From NCBI GenBank assembly GCA_900555045.1, contig USJW01000033.1, forward strand, positions 1-41,181: a DNA stretch of 41,181 nt, written 5' to 3'. This stretch comes from an uncultured Clostridium sp. (GTDB lineage Bacteria > Bacillota > Clostridia > Lachnospirales > Lachnospiraceae). Position numbers and translations under genes: made by a program. The notes under the pieces were generated by a model that was not told where the DNA came from, ran no database searches, and was given only the letters and a program-made list of their open reading frames with translations. Below are positions 24,276 through 32,147 of the stretch, one piece after another. How positions within the stretch are numbered: the stretch's first letter is position 1; each line of letters starts with the position of its first letter.

Positions 24276-25481
24276 ATGAAAAATACGTGTTCGAAAAAAA
24301 TGAAACAGATGCAGAAGAGGGAGCCCAGCCTGTATGTGGCGCTGGTGCTGTTTGCGGCGGCCCTTCTGCTGTTTGCGCTGACTCCGGCGATCGCCGGGAT
24401 GCTTGGCGGCGCCGCCGGCGGGGCAGATATGGCCGGAGGAACCGGGATGAGCGGCGGCGCGGCGGCCGGAAATTTGACCGGCGCGGCGGCCTCGGTGGTG
24501 TTCTATCTGCCGAGAGTGGTGCTCGCGGCGGGATTTATGGCGCTGTTCTTCTTTATCCGCAGGGTGGCGGAGCGGCGCGCCAGGTTGGAGGGGCTTGACG
24601 CAGAGCGGCTCCAGCTGGCGGACCGGGAGTTGGCGGAGGCGGAGGCCTTCGCCGAGGGGGCCAAGGTGTACCTGACCCCTCATTTTCTGATCAGCGGGGA
24701 CTACCAGTTCGATATTGTGCCGTGGGCGGACATGGAGCGCACCTACTATGCGGGGGATCTGCTGGCGGTGTCCACCGCAGGCCAGAAGGCCCACGTGGTG
24801 GCCTCCCACGCGGACCGGAAGCCCTGGGTAAAGGATCTGGAGCAGGAGATTGAAAAGCGCATTAAGATTGCCGCCGCGAACGCGGCCACAAAGCCGGACG
24901 GAGCCAAGCGGCAGAAGGCCGGGACGGAAAAATCCGGGAAGAGTGAAGCCCGCGCAAAGGAAAAAAAGCCAAGTTATAAAACAGTTCCAACGCCCACGGC
25001 GGCCCAGGCGCTTGCTGGAGGACTTCTCCTTGCCCTGCCGGGAATCGCCATATGGACGCTCTTTTGCGGGTTTGCCATCTGGGGACCGCTCCTGGGGGCC
25101 ATGGCGATGTTCTACCTGATCTCCATCGGCTATGTGTTCGGAATCAAGGGGCTGTTTACGCGGCACAAGGATCTGGGGCAGTGGAGCCCGGAGGAGGGTG
25201 TACGCCCGGTTTTAGGCCTGAGCCTGGCGATTATTATCATCTGCTGCGTGGCCTACCACGTGGTGCTGCTGGTGGTGGGATATCCGGATTTTAGCTACAC
25301 CTACGGCTACGCCCTGTCGCACCTGACCGTGCTTTTAAAACAGCACCAGCTGTTCGGGCTGTTCTTAAACCGCCTGCTTCTGGCGCTTTTCATGCTGCTG
25401 CTTTTGGGCTTTCGCTACGGCGCCGCAAAGGGCGGCAGGACGGCCGCTCAGTCGAACGGTAAGAGAAAGATGCCCAGGTAA
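24276..25481 (+). CDS. Unknown multi-pass membrane protein inside the his operon
   Basis: 401 residues, family not recognised. TM helices are predicted at about 19-42, 72-95, 226-271 (two), 292-316 and 346-370. A glycine/alanine-rich loop (43-70) links the first two. The cytosolic part (about 96-225) has a compact domain with KVYLTPHFLISGDYQFDIVPWADMER-type strands that recall small PH-like (bPH/YcxB-like) domains, then a Lys/Ala-rich disordered stretch (about 190-222). It has GGGGA before the ATG, begins 12 bp after hisB and ends 48 bp before hisA, so it is embedded in the operon. No histidine-pathway role can be inferred; histidine or intermediate transport is only a guess. Confidence 0.8.
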   Translation: MKNTCSKKMKQMQKREPSLYVALVLFAAALLLFALTPAIAGMLGGAAGGADMAGGTGMSGGAAAGNLTGAAASVVFYLPRVVLAAGFMALFFFIRRVAERRARLEGLDAERLQLADRELAEAEAFAEGAKVYLTPHFLISGDYQFDIVPWADMERTYYAGDLLAVSTAGQKAHVVASHADRKPWVKDLEQEIEKRIKIAAANAATKPDGAKRQKAGTEKSGKSEARAKEKKPSYKTVPTPTAAQALAGGLLLALPGIAIWTLFCGFAIWGPLLGAMAMFYLISIGYVFGIKGLFTRHKDLGQWSPEEGVRPVLGLSLAIIIICCVAYHVVLLVVGYPDFSYTYGYALSHLTVLLKQHQLFGLFLNRLLLALFMLLLLGFRYGAAKGGRTAAQSNGKRKMPR

Positions 25482-25529
25482 GACGGGCGGGCTATATAAA
25501 AATCAATATCAGATATCAGGGAGGAATCT

Positions 25530-26246
25530 ATGCAACTATATCCGGCAATCGATATCAAGGGCGGAAAGTGTGTCCGCCTGACCCAGGGACTATTTGACAA
25601 TGTGAAGGTGTACTCCGACACACCGGCGGATATGGCGCGGCTGTGGCGGGATCAGGGGGCCACATTCCTCCATCTGGTGGATTTGGACGGCGCTCTGGCG
25701 GGGCGCTCGGTCAACGAGGACGTGATCCGCTCCATCGTGGAGGCCGTGGACATCCCGGTGGAGATCGGGGGCGGAATCCGCTCGGAGGAGGCGGTCCGGC
25801 ATATGCTGGAGCTGGGCGTCGCCCGCGTGATCATCGGAACCAAGGCGGTGGAGCGCCCCCTGTTCATGAAGGAGCTGGTGAACGCCTTCGGCCCGGACCG
25901 GATTGTGGCCGGTGTGGACGCGAAGGACGGCCTGGTGGCGGTCCAGGGCTGGGAATCCCTAAGCTCCGTGACGGCGAAGGAGCTGTGCATGCAGATGCGG
26001 GAGTTCGGCATCCGGCACGTGATTTACACGGACATCTCCCGGGACGGCATGCTGAATGGCCCCAACGTGGAGGCCACCAGGCAGCTGACGGAGGCCACCG
26101 GCATCGATGTCATCGCCTCCGGCGGCGTCTCCTCCATGGAGGATTTGCGCAGCCTCTATGAGGCCGGAATCAAGGGCGCGATCATCGGCAAGGCGCTGTA
26201 CGAGAAGCGCGTGGACCTGCGGGAAGCCATAGAGGCTTTCCAGTAA
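25530..26246 (+). CDS. hisA: Phosphoribosylformimino-5-aminoimidazole carboxamide ribotide isomerase
   Basis: 238 residues. A complete (beta-alpha)8 barrel: LYPAIDIKGGKCVRLTQG (3-20, catalytic D8), EIGGGIRSEEAV (about 77-88), VAGVDAKDGLVAVQGW (about 126-141, second catalytic Asp) and VIASGGVSS (about 194-202). HisA opens the ribose ring of ProFAR to PRFAR. GGGAGG precedes the ATG. It is followed 23 bp later by hisIE. Confidence 0.95.
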   Translation: MQLYPAIDIKGGKCVRLTQGLFDNVKVYSDTPADMARLWRDQGATFLHLVDLDGALAGRSVNEDVIRSIVEAVDIPVEIGGGIRSEEAVRHMLELGVARVIIGTKAVERPLFMKELVNAFGPDRIVAGVDAKDGLVAVQGWESLSSVTAKELCMQMREFGIRHVIYTDISRDGMLNGPNVEATRQLTEATGIDVIASGGVSSMEDLRSLYEAGIKGAIIGKALYEKRVDLREAIEAFQ

Positions 26247-26269
26247 AGCGGATAGGACGGGGAGAGCTT

Positions 26270-27559
26270 ATGACGGAATACAAGAAATTGATGGTCGGTT
26301 TTGGTGTGAATCTTGACCGGGTGTGCGCATTGGACGGACATGCGGTTTATGAAGGGAATTTGCCGGAGCTGTCGGCCCTGGCCTGCGACAACGGCGTAGA
26401 TGAGCTGTGGATCCGGGACGACTCTCAGACGGACGACGGCCACGAGGCGGTGATCGGCCTCATCAAGGAGGCGGCCCGGGCCGTGGATGCGCCCATTATC
26501 GCGGGCGGCCGGGTGCATCGGCTGGAGGATGTGAAGAAATATCTCTACGCCGGTGCCAGCGCGGTGTTTCTGGACGTGAGTGTGCAGGAGAACGTGGACA
26601 TGATGAAGGAGGCGGCGGACCGCTTCGGGCACGAGAAGATCTGCGCCTACCTCCCGGACTGCTCCTACCTGGCGCGGGTGGAGGAGTACGCCCAGCTGGG
26701 AGCGGGCATGGCGGCCCTGGACCACGCCGGGGAGGCTGACTTAGGGCAGCTTGCGGGCGGGCCGGGTCACGGCTTTAAATATCTGCTGTTTGCCCGGCAG
26801 GACGCCCCGCTCTCGGAGCTCCTTGAATGTCCGCAGGTAGCGGGCACGGTGCTCTCGCTGGAAGAGAAAAAGCTGGGCGTGTGCATGGAGCTCAAGCAGG
26901 AGCTCCGGACAAAGGGGATCCCGACGGACACCTTTGAGAGCAGCGTGGCCTGGAGCGATTTTAAGCTGAACGGGGACGGCCTGATCCCGGTGATCGTCCA
27001 GGACTACAAGAGCGCCCAGGTGCTGATGATGGCGTACATGAACGAGGAGGCGTTTCACGCCACCCTTCGGACGGGAAAAATGACCTACTACAGCCGGAGC
27101 CGGAAATGCCTTTGGCTGAAGGGGGAGACCAGCGGGCACTTCCAGTACGTGAAGGCCCTGAAGCTGGACTGCGACAACGACACGATCCTGGCGCTGGTTC
27201 ACCAGGTGGGCGCGGCCTGCCACACGGGCAGCCGGAGCTGCTTTTTTCAGACCCTGGCGGAGAAGGAGTACCGGGAGACCAATCCCCTCAAGGTGTTCCA
27301 GGATGTGTTTGGCGTGATCCTGGACCGGAAGGAGCACCCCAAGGAGGGCTCTTACACCAACTACCTGTTTGACAAGGGGATCGACAAGATTCTCAAGAAG
27401 CTGGGCGAGGAGGCCACGGAGATCGTGATCGCCGCCAAGAACCCCAACCCGGAGGAAGTGAAGTACGAGATCTCCGACTTCCTGTACCACATGATGGTGC
27501 TGATGGCGGAGAAGGGCGTCACGTGGGAGGAGATCACGGAGGAGCTGGCAAACCGGTAG
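26270..27559 (+). CDS. hisIE: HisIE with N-terminal HisF-like domain
   Basis: 429 residues, about twice a normal HisIE. Residues 1-225 resemble a HisF/HisA barrel, strongest at DELWIRDDSQTD (44-55) and IIAGGRVHRLEDVKKYLYAGAS (76-97), but lack the usual HisF N-terminal CLDVKDG motif and most phosphate-binding glycines. HisI (about 226-328) has KGETSGHFQ (284-292), DCDND (300-304) and CHTGSRSC (317-324), giving the metal-binding cysteines. HisE (about 345-425) has the EEATE-type Mg motif (380-384) and ISDFLYHMMVLM. HisE cleaves PR-ATP and HisI opens PR-AMP. The first domain is probably non-catalytic; a docking role is inference. Confidence 0.9.
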   Translation: MTEYKKLMVGFGVNLDRVCALDGHAVYEGNLPELSALACDNGVDELWIRDDSQTDDGHEAVIGLIKEAARAVDAPIIAGGRVHRLEDVKKYLYAGASAVFLDVSVQENVDMMKEAADRFGHEKICAYLPDCSYLARVEEYAQLGAGMAALDHAGEADLGQLAGGPGHGFKYLLFARQDAPLSELLECPQVAGTVLSLEEKKLGVCMELKQELRTKGIPTDTFESSVAWSDFKLNGDGLIPVIVQDYKSAQVLMMAYMNEEAFHATLRTGKMTYYSRSRKCLWLKGETSGHFQYVKALKLDCDNDTILALVHQVGAACHTGSRSCFFQTLAEKEYRETNPLKVFQDVFGVILDRKEHPKEGSYTNYLFDKGIDKILKKLGEEATEIVIAAKNPNPEEVKYEISDFLYHMMVLMAEKGVTWEEITEELANR

Positions 27560-27623
27560 AAAGCGTGAGAGAATCGCTGGCGGACCGGACGACCGGCAGC
27601 AGAAAAAATAGACAGAGCGCGTG

Positions 27624-27672
27624 TGCGGCGGCAGAGCCTGGAAGAATCGGAACCGGGAGGCCGCCGCATTTT
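27624..27672 (+). terminator. Terminator of the his operon
   Basis: TGCGGCGGC (27624-27632) pairs with GCCGCCGCA (27660-27668), with further pairing inside the large loop (GCCT near 27635 with AGGC near 27657), and is followed by TTTTG. Confidence 0.7.
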
Positions 27673-27781
27673 GATGTCTGCGGGAATGACCCGGGGCGGA
27701 GTGCGGTTGGCTCTTCGAGGTGGTAGGGGATTACAGGAAGGCTCCTGATCTGCTCTCTTGTCCCACCCTCAAAATTCCCTC

Positions 27782-27847
27782 TTGACAGTCCACGATTTCT
27801 GCACTATCATGATATTAACATATTGATAATAACAAAATGATATTATC
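27782..27847 (+). promoter_or_regulatory. Promoter and candidate NrtR operator of the NADAR operon
   Basis: TTGACA (27782-27787) and TATCAT (27805-27810) have 17-bp spacing. The -10 box is inside a perfect palindrome TATCATGATA (27805-27814). Just downstream are two direct ATGATATTA repeats (27809-27817 and 27837-27845) and an inverted pair GATAATA (27825-27831) / TATTATC (27841-27847). AT-rich symmetrical sites over the -10 and transcription start fit repression, plausibly by the NrtR-type protein encoded second in the operon. Regulator identity is inference. Confidence 0.65.
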
Positions 27848-27866
27848 TGAGGGAGGGAAATCGACA

Positions 27867-28442
27867 ATGACTGCATACAACAGAGCCGAACTGATCGCGG
27901 CGGTAAACCGGGGAGAGCCCGTCAAATATTTGTTTTTCTGGGGGCACACGCCGGCTGCGGACGGGTCCATCGGGCCGTCCTGCTTAAGCCAGTGGTATGA
28001 GTGCCGTTTCGCGGTGGACGGGGTGGAGTATTCCTGCGCGGAGCAGTACATGATGGCGGAGAAGGCGCGCCTGTTTGGCGACAAGGAGAACCTTGAGAGG
28101 ATTCTTGAGGCGAAGCACCCGAAGGAGATGAAGGCCTATGGCCGCGCGGTGCAGAATTTCAACGAGGGGACGTGGAAACAGGCCTGCCTCGGGATCGTGA
28201 AGGCCGGAAATATGGCGAAATTCTCCCAAAATCCGCCGCTGTGGGAGTATTTGAGGGGCACCAGGGGCCAAATCTTAGTGGAGGCCAGCCCCAGGGACCG
28301 GATCTGGGGAATCGGAATGGGAAAATCCAACCCGGACGCGGAGGACCCGTCCAGGTGGCGCGGCACAAATTTGCTAGGCTTTGCGCTGACCGAGGTGCGG
28401 GATGAGTTGCTGGCCAGAGAGTGCGGGGAGGGGACGAGATGA
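27867..28442 (+). CDS. NADAR (YbiA-like) family protein
   Basis: 191 residues. The NADAR/YbiA core is clear: YLFFWGHTP (about 21-29), LSQWYECRF (about 40-48), VEYSCAEQYMMAEKARLFGD (about 52-71), MKAYGRAVQNF (about 87-97), and a late RDRIWGIGMG...PSRWRGTNLLGFALTEVRDEL block. Characterised NADAR proteins are N-glycosidases or ADP-ribosyl hydrolases that act on ADP-ribosylated guanine in DNA or on riboflavin-pathway intermediates. GGGAGGGAAA lies 7 bp before ATG 27867; an upstream ATG at 27837 lies in the operator-like region. The stop overlaps the next start (ATGA), so it is coupled to nrtR. Confidence 0.9.
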   Translation: MTAYNRAELIAAVNRGEPVKYLFFWGHTPAADGSIGPSCLSQWYECRFAVDGVEYSCAEQYMMAEKARLFGDKENLERILEAKHPKEMKAYGRAVQNFNEGTWKQACLGIVKAGNMAKFSQNPPLWEYLRGTRGQILVEASPRDRIWGIGMGKSNPDAEDPSRWRGTNLLGFALTEVRDELLARECGEGTR

Positions 28443-29368
28443 GCGGGACATATGGCAGCCAACCGGAGCGCCGGGACAAAAACGGGTTGACCGAGGCAGA
28501 ATTTTTAGAGCAATACCGGCCGGGCGACTATGTGCGCCCCTCTGTGGCGACGGACATGGTGATCTTTACCGTGTCGGACGAGGCGGAGGAGAACTACCGG
28601 AAGCTCCCGGAGCGCTCGCTGCGCCTTCTGCTAATCCAGCGCGGCGGCCACCCCTATCTGGGGGACTGGGCGCTGCCAGGCGGGTTCGTGCGGCCAAGTG
28701 AGACGACCGAGATGGCCGCCAGGCGGGAGCTCAAGGAGGAGACCGGCCTGGATCAGGTGTATCTGGAGCAGCTCTACACCTTCAGCGATCCGGGGCGCGA
28801 TCCCCGCACCTGGGTCATGAGCTGCTCCTACATGGCGTTAATCGACGGGACGAAAATCCGGCTGGAGGCGGGGGACGACGCGGACAATGCCCAGTGGTTC
28901 AAGGTCTCTTTAAATGTGCTGAACGAGCACGTGGACTACAACCGGGACGCGGGCTTTGGACAGGTGAAATGGGTGCGCACCAGGCAGTTGGAGCTTAGGC
29001 TCTCCTGCGGGGAGCTTGACATGCGCTGTGTGCTTGAAAAGAAAATTAAGAAATCGGAGTATGAGGAGTCGGCGGAGTACCGGATCTGCGAGAACGGCGG
29101 TCTGGCCTTCGACCATGCAAAGATCATCGTGTGCGCCTTAGAGCGGCTGCGTGGCAAGCTGGAGTACACGGATCTGGCGCTGCACCTGATGCCGGAGACG
29201 TTCACACTCACCCAGCTGCAGCAGGCCTACGAGGCGATTCTGGGCAAAAGCCTGCTAAAAGCCGCCTTTCGCAGGAAGGTGGCGGAGCTGGTTGAGGAGA
29301 CAGATTCCTACACCAGGAATGAAGGACACCGCCCCTCCAGGCTGTACCGGAGGAAATGGGAGGAATAA
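28439..29368 (+). CDS. nrtR: NrtR-type regulator: Nudix domain plus winged helix
   Basis: 309 residues. The Nudix domain (about 35-180) has a complete Nudix box: G82-x5-E88-x7-R96-E97-L98-x-E100-E101-x-G103-L104. The C-terminal winged helix (about 225-309) reads YTDLALHLMPETFTLTQLQ, then AFRRKV and RPSRLYRRKW, the pattern of NrtR regulators. Known NrtR proteins repress NAD-metabolism genes and release DNA on binding ADP-ribose; many have lost Nudix activity, but the intact box here suggests it may also hydrolyse ADP-ribose. It starts within the NADAR stop codon and ends 2 bp before the macrodomain gene. Confidence 0.88.
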   Translation: MSGTYGSQPERRDKNGLTEAEFLEQYRPGDYVRPSVATDMVIFTVSDEAEENYRKLPERSLRLLLIQRGGHPYLGDWALPGGFVRPSETTEMAARRELKEETGLDQVYLEQLYTFSDPGRDPRTWVMSCSYMALIDGTKIRLEAGDDADNAQWFKVSLNVLNEHVDYNRDAGFGQVKWVRTRQLELRLSCGELDMRCVLEKKIKKSEYEESAEYRICENGGLAFDHAKIIVCALERLRGKLEYTDLALHLMPETFTLTQLQQAYEAILGKSLLKAAFRRKVAELVEETDSYTRNEGHRPSRLYRRKWEE

Positions 29369-29370
29369 AA

Positions 29371-30219
29371 ATGGACCGAAAAGCGGTTGCGAGACAAACA
29401 TTGGAGATAATAAAGAGTGGAAGCTATATGTGTGCGGGCCAGAAGGTGGAGCTTTCGGAGGCCCAGCGGCACTCTGTGAGGGAGAGCCGCCTGTTCACGC
29501 CAGAGGAGGGGGAGGAGATCCTTCGCAGCAAGGCGTGGACAGAGGCGGACGGGACAGAGACCCGCCTCTTGTGCCGGAATCAATCCACGGTGGACGCGGT
29601 TTTAGAGCTTGCAAGCCACGGGCTGCCCTCCGTGGGCGTGCTGAACTTTGCCAGCGCGAAGAATCCGGGCGGCGGATTTTTAAACGGCGCCATGGCCCAG
29701 GAGGAGAGCATCGCAGCGTCCAGCGGCCTGTACCACACGCTGACGGCCCACGAGGAGTATTACCGGGTCAACCGGGCCTGCGGGACCATGGTGTACACGG
29801 ACCACGCCATCTACTCCCCGGACGTGGTGTTTTTCCGGGACGGGCGCTTTGAGCTGCTTAAATCGCCCGTCACAGCCTCCGTGCTCACGCTGCCCGCAGT
29901 CAACATGGGGCAGGTGATCTTAAAGGGGGAGGATGTGCAGTCGGCGAAGCGGGCCATGCACCACCGCATGGAGCTGGCCCTGGCACTGTTCGCCCACCAG
30001 GGGGACAGAAATTTAGTCCTGGGCGCATACGGCTGCGGCGTGTTTCGAAACGACCCGGAGACGATCGCGGCCTGGTGGAAGGAGCTGCTTGACGGGACGT
30101 TCGCGGGCTGCTTTGACCAGGTTCTCTTCGCCGTGCTGGACCGGTCGGCGAAGCTGTCCTGCATCCGGGCGTTTGAGACCCGGTTCGGGCAGGGGGACAG
30201 AGTGGACGCGGGGCAGTAA
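29371..30219 (+). CDS. PARG-type macrodomain protein (TIGR02452/DUF2263 family)
   Basis: 282 residues. The ADP-ribose site carries NFASAKNPGGG followed by the bacterial PARG signature GGG-X7-QEE (G100-G102, Q110-E112), so the catalytic glutamates are present. A later NLVLGAYGCGVFRNDPETIAAWW block is typical of the family. Characterised bacterial PARGs cut poly- or oligo-ADP-ribose to free ADP-ribose. GGGAGGA lies upstream of ATG 29371, 2 bp after nrtR. Its linkage to NADAR and an ADP-ribose-sensing regulator points to de-ADP-ribosylation or ADP-ribose recycling. Confidence 0.9.
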   Translation: MDRKAVARQTLEIIKSGSYMCAGQKVELSEAQRHSVRESRLFTPEEGEEILRSKAWTEADGTETRLLCRNQSTVDAVLELASHGLPSVGVLNFASAKNPGGGFLNGAMAQEESIAASSGLYHTLTAHEEYYRVNRACGTMVYTDHAIYSPDVVFFRDGRFELLKSPVTASVLTLPAVNMGQVILKGEDVQSAKRAMHHRMELALALFAHQGDRNLVLGAYGCGVFRNDPETIAAWWKELLDGTFAGCFDQVLFAVLDRSAKLSCIRAFETRFGQGDRVDAGQ

Positions 30220-30306
30220 CCGCGGGGGAACCGCGGGTCATGCGCTCGGAGCGTGGACATGGCTGGCGGTGTGTGCTATACTATTTTCATTGAATTCAGA
30301 AAACCG

Positions 30307-30349
30307 CCCCGGATGATTAACATAAAAATAATATGTCAACCATTCGGGG
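30307..30349 (+). other. Leader hairpin upstream of pepT
   Basis: CCCCGGATG (30307-30315) pairs with CATTCGGGG (30341-30349, one G-U pair) around an AT-rich loop. It has no U tract and sits 25 bp before the pepT start. A TATACT at about 30278-30283 may be the -10 box of a weak promoter. The hairpin's role is unknown. Confidence 0.4.
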
Positions 30350-30373
30350 TGAAATCAGGAGGAGCAATCAGAT

Positions 30374-31603
30374 ATGTCGGAATTAGTTGAACGTTTCTTG
30401 CGGTATGTGTCCGTGGACACTCAGTCTGCGGAGGATGCAGAGCCGGTTCCGAGCACCGAGGGACAGCTGGTGCTTGCGGGACAGCTGGCCGAGGAGCTTC
30501 GGGCCATCGGCGCTGAGGATGTGACGCTGGATAGCCACGGCTACGTGTTCGCCACCGTCCCGGCCTCGGAGGGCTGTGAGAAGGCGCCCGTGCTGGGAAT
30601 GATCGCCCACATGGACACATCGCCCGCCATGTCCGGGTCCGGCGTCAAACCGCAGCTTGTGAAGAACTACGATGGTGGAGATATTTGCCTCAACCGGGAG
30701 CTCAATCTCTGGCTGCGCCCGTCCGATTTCCCGGACCTTGCGTGCTACAAGGGCCAGGATTTAATCACCACCGACGGAACCACGCTTCTGGGCGCGGACG
30801 ACAAGGCGGGCGTGGCGGAGGTCATGACCATGGCAGCCTACTTCCTGGCGCACCCGGAGGTGCCCCACGGCAAGCTCCGCGTGGGATTCACGCCGGACGA
30901 GGAGGTGGGCCGGGGATCGGATTTCTTTGACGTGTTGGCCTTCGGCGCGGACGTGGCCTACACGGTGGACGGCGGAGCGTTGGGGGAGCTGGAGTTTGAG
31001 AACTTCAACGCGGCTTCCGGCCGGGTCTCGATCCACGGCTCCAGCATTCACCCGGGCACGGCCAAGGGAAAGATGAAGAATGCCATCCTTCTGGGGATGG
31101 AGTTCCAGTCCTTACTTCCGGTGTTCGATAACCCCATGTACACGGAGGGGTACGAGGGCTTCATCCACTTAGACCAGATGTCCGGAAGCGTGGAGGAAGC
31201 GCACCTGGACTACATCATCCGGGACCATGACCGCGCCAAGTTCGAGGACAAAAAACGGCTCTTCGCCCAGTGCGCGGCCTTCATGAACCAGAAGTACGGC
31301 GAGGGCACGGTGGAGGCGGCCATCAAGGACTCCTACTACAACATGCGCGAGGTGATCGAATCCCACATGTACCTGATCGACACCGCGAAGGAGACCATGG
31401 AGGAGATGGGCATCACCCCCATCATCCGGCCCATCCGCGGAGGCACCGACGGGGCCAGACTGTCCTTCATGGGACTTCCCTGCCCGAACCTGTGCACCGG
31501 CGGCCACAACTACCACGGGAAGTACGAGTTCGCCTGCGTCCAGTCCATGGAGCGCACCGCAGAGCTCCTCATCGGCATCGCGAAAAAATTTGCAAATCGG
31601 TAA
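30374..31603 (+). CDS. pepT: Peptidase T (tripeptidase)
   Basis: 409 residues, standard for the M20B family. The di-zinc site shows H79-x-D81 (IAHMDTSPA), D142 (GADDKAG), E176-E177 (TPDEEVGRGSDFF), and later IRGGTDGARLSFMGLPCPNLCTGGHNYHGKYE with the last histidine ligand. It removes N-terminal residues from tripeptides in the cytoplasm. GAGGAGC precedes the ATG. It is a separate transcript from the macrodomain operon, judging by the 154-bp gap. Confidence 0.96.
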   Translation: MSELVERFLRYVSVDTQSAEDAEPVPSTEGQLVLAGQLAEELRAIGAEDVTLDSHGYVFATVPASEGCEKAPVLGMIAHMDTSPAMSGSGVKPQLVKNYDGGDICLNRELNLWLRPSDFPDLACYKGQDLITTDGTTLLGADDKAGVAEVMTMAAYFLAHPEVPHGKLRVGFTPDEEVGRGSDFFDVLAFGADVAYTVDGGALGELEFENFNAASGRVSIHGSSIHPGTAKGKMKNAILLGMEFQSLLPVFDNPMYTEGYEGFIHLDQMSGSVEEAHLDYIIRDHDRAKFEDKKRLFAQCAAFMNQKYGEGTVEAAIKDSYYNMREVIESHMYLIDTAKETMEEMGITPIIRPIRGGTDGARLSFMGLPCPNLCTGGHNYHGKYEFACVQSMERTAELLIGIAKKFANR

Positions 31604-31666
31604 AAATCGGGATTAGCAAGTGATTTTTGCCGTGCTACATTGCAACACAGTTTAATATTACAAAAG

Positions 31667-32044
31667 GTGCTAGTAGCCGGGCTTAGCGTCATCACCTATG
31701 GACTGTTCCTTGTGGTCACGTTCATTCTCTACTGTGTGATGAGCATGATCCTGAGGACCTCTTGGGGCACTATCGGGACGCACCAACCTGCGTGCGGCGG
31801 TCACAAAGACTAAGCTGATGGACCATGTGCGCTACATGCTGTGGACCACGGGTCCCGCAGCTCTGATCTCCATCATACTGTACGGTGTGATTGGTCTTCA
31901 AACCGAAGCAAGCGCCTTTGACTGCCCCCAGGTGTTGGAGCTTGTGGGCCACCTGGAGGGCATGTTAAAATCGACGCGGTGGTGGTGATTCCGCTGGTGA
32001 TCGCGCCACTGGGTTTAAGGTTGCGCGGACACAGGAGTAAATGA
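31667..32044 (+). pseudogene. Decayed NhaC-like Na+/H+ antiporter fragment
   Basis: No intact frame spans this stretch, but three pieces in shifting frames read as membrane-transporter sequence. Piece one (31667 to about 31783) ends in a TSWGTIGT motif typical of NhaC carriers. Piece two (about 31787-31978) reads TKLMDHVRYMLWTTGPAALISIILYGVIGL. Piece three (about 31969-32044) reads AVVVIPLVIAPLGLRL. Together they cover about 115 codons of a family normally over 400 residues long, so there are internal deletions and frameshifts. The NhaC assignment rests on these motifs from memory of the family and is tentative; that it is broken is clear. Confidence 0.55.
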
Positions 32045-32075
32045 AGGGCAGGAGAGAAGGAGTGGGTCACAAAAT

Positions 32076-32118
32076 GCCTGGGCACGCAAATTTTACATGC
32101 CCAGGCGGGAATTTTTTT
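32076..32118 (+). terminator. Terminator after the antiporter remnant
   Basis: GCCTGGGCA (32076-32084) pairs perfectly with TGCCCAGGC (32098-32106), followed by a seven-T run at 32112-32118. It probably ended the ancestral antiporter transcript and now separates it from the opposing hydrolase gene. Confidence 0.8.
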
Positions 32119-32147
32119 CTGTCCGGTTGCTTTCCGGTGAATGTCCG

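Larger units (their letters stand above)
27560..27866 (+). other. Non-coding gap between his operon and NADAR gene
   Basis: A 307-bp stretch. It holds the his terminator (27624-27672) and, at its far end, the promoter and operator-like sequences of the NADAR operon (27782-27847). Between 27673 and 27781 I see no gene, repeat or convincing regulatory site. Confidence 0.7.

Noticed and set aside
27560..30373. DarT-like ADP-ribosyltransferase toxin paired with the NADAR gene
   Set aside because: No open frame in the operon or flanking gaps resembles an ADP-ribosyltransferase, so a classical toxin-antitoxin pair is not supported.
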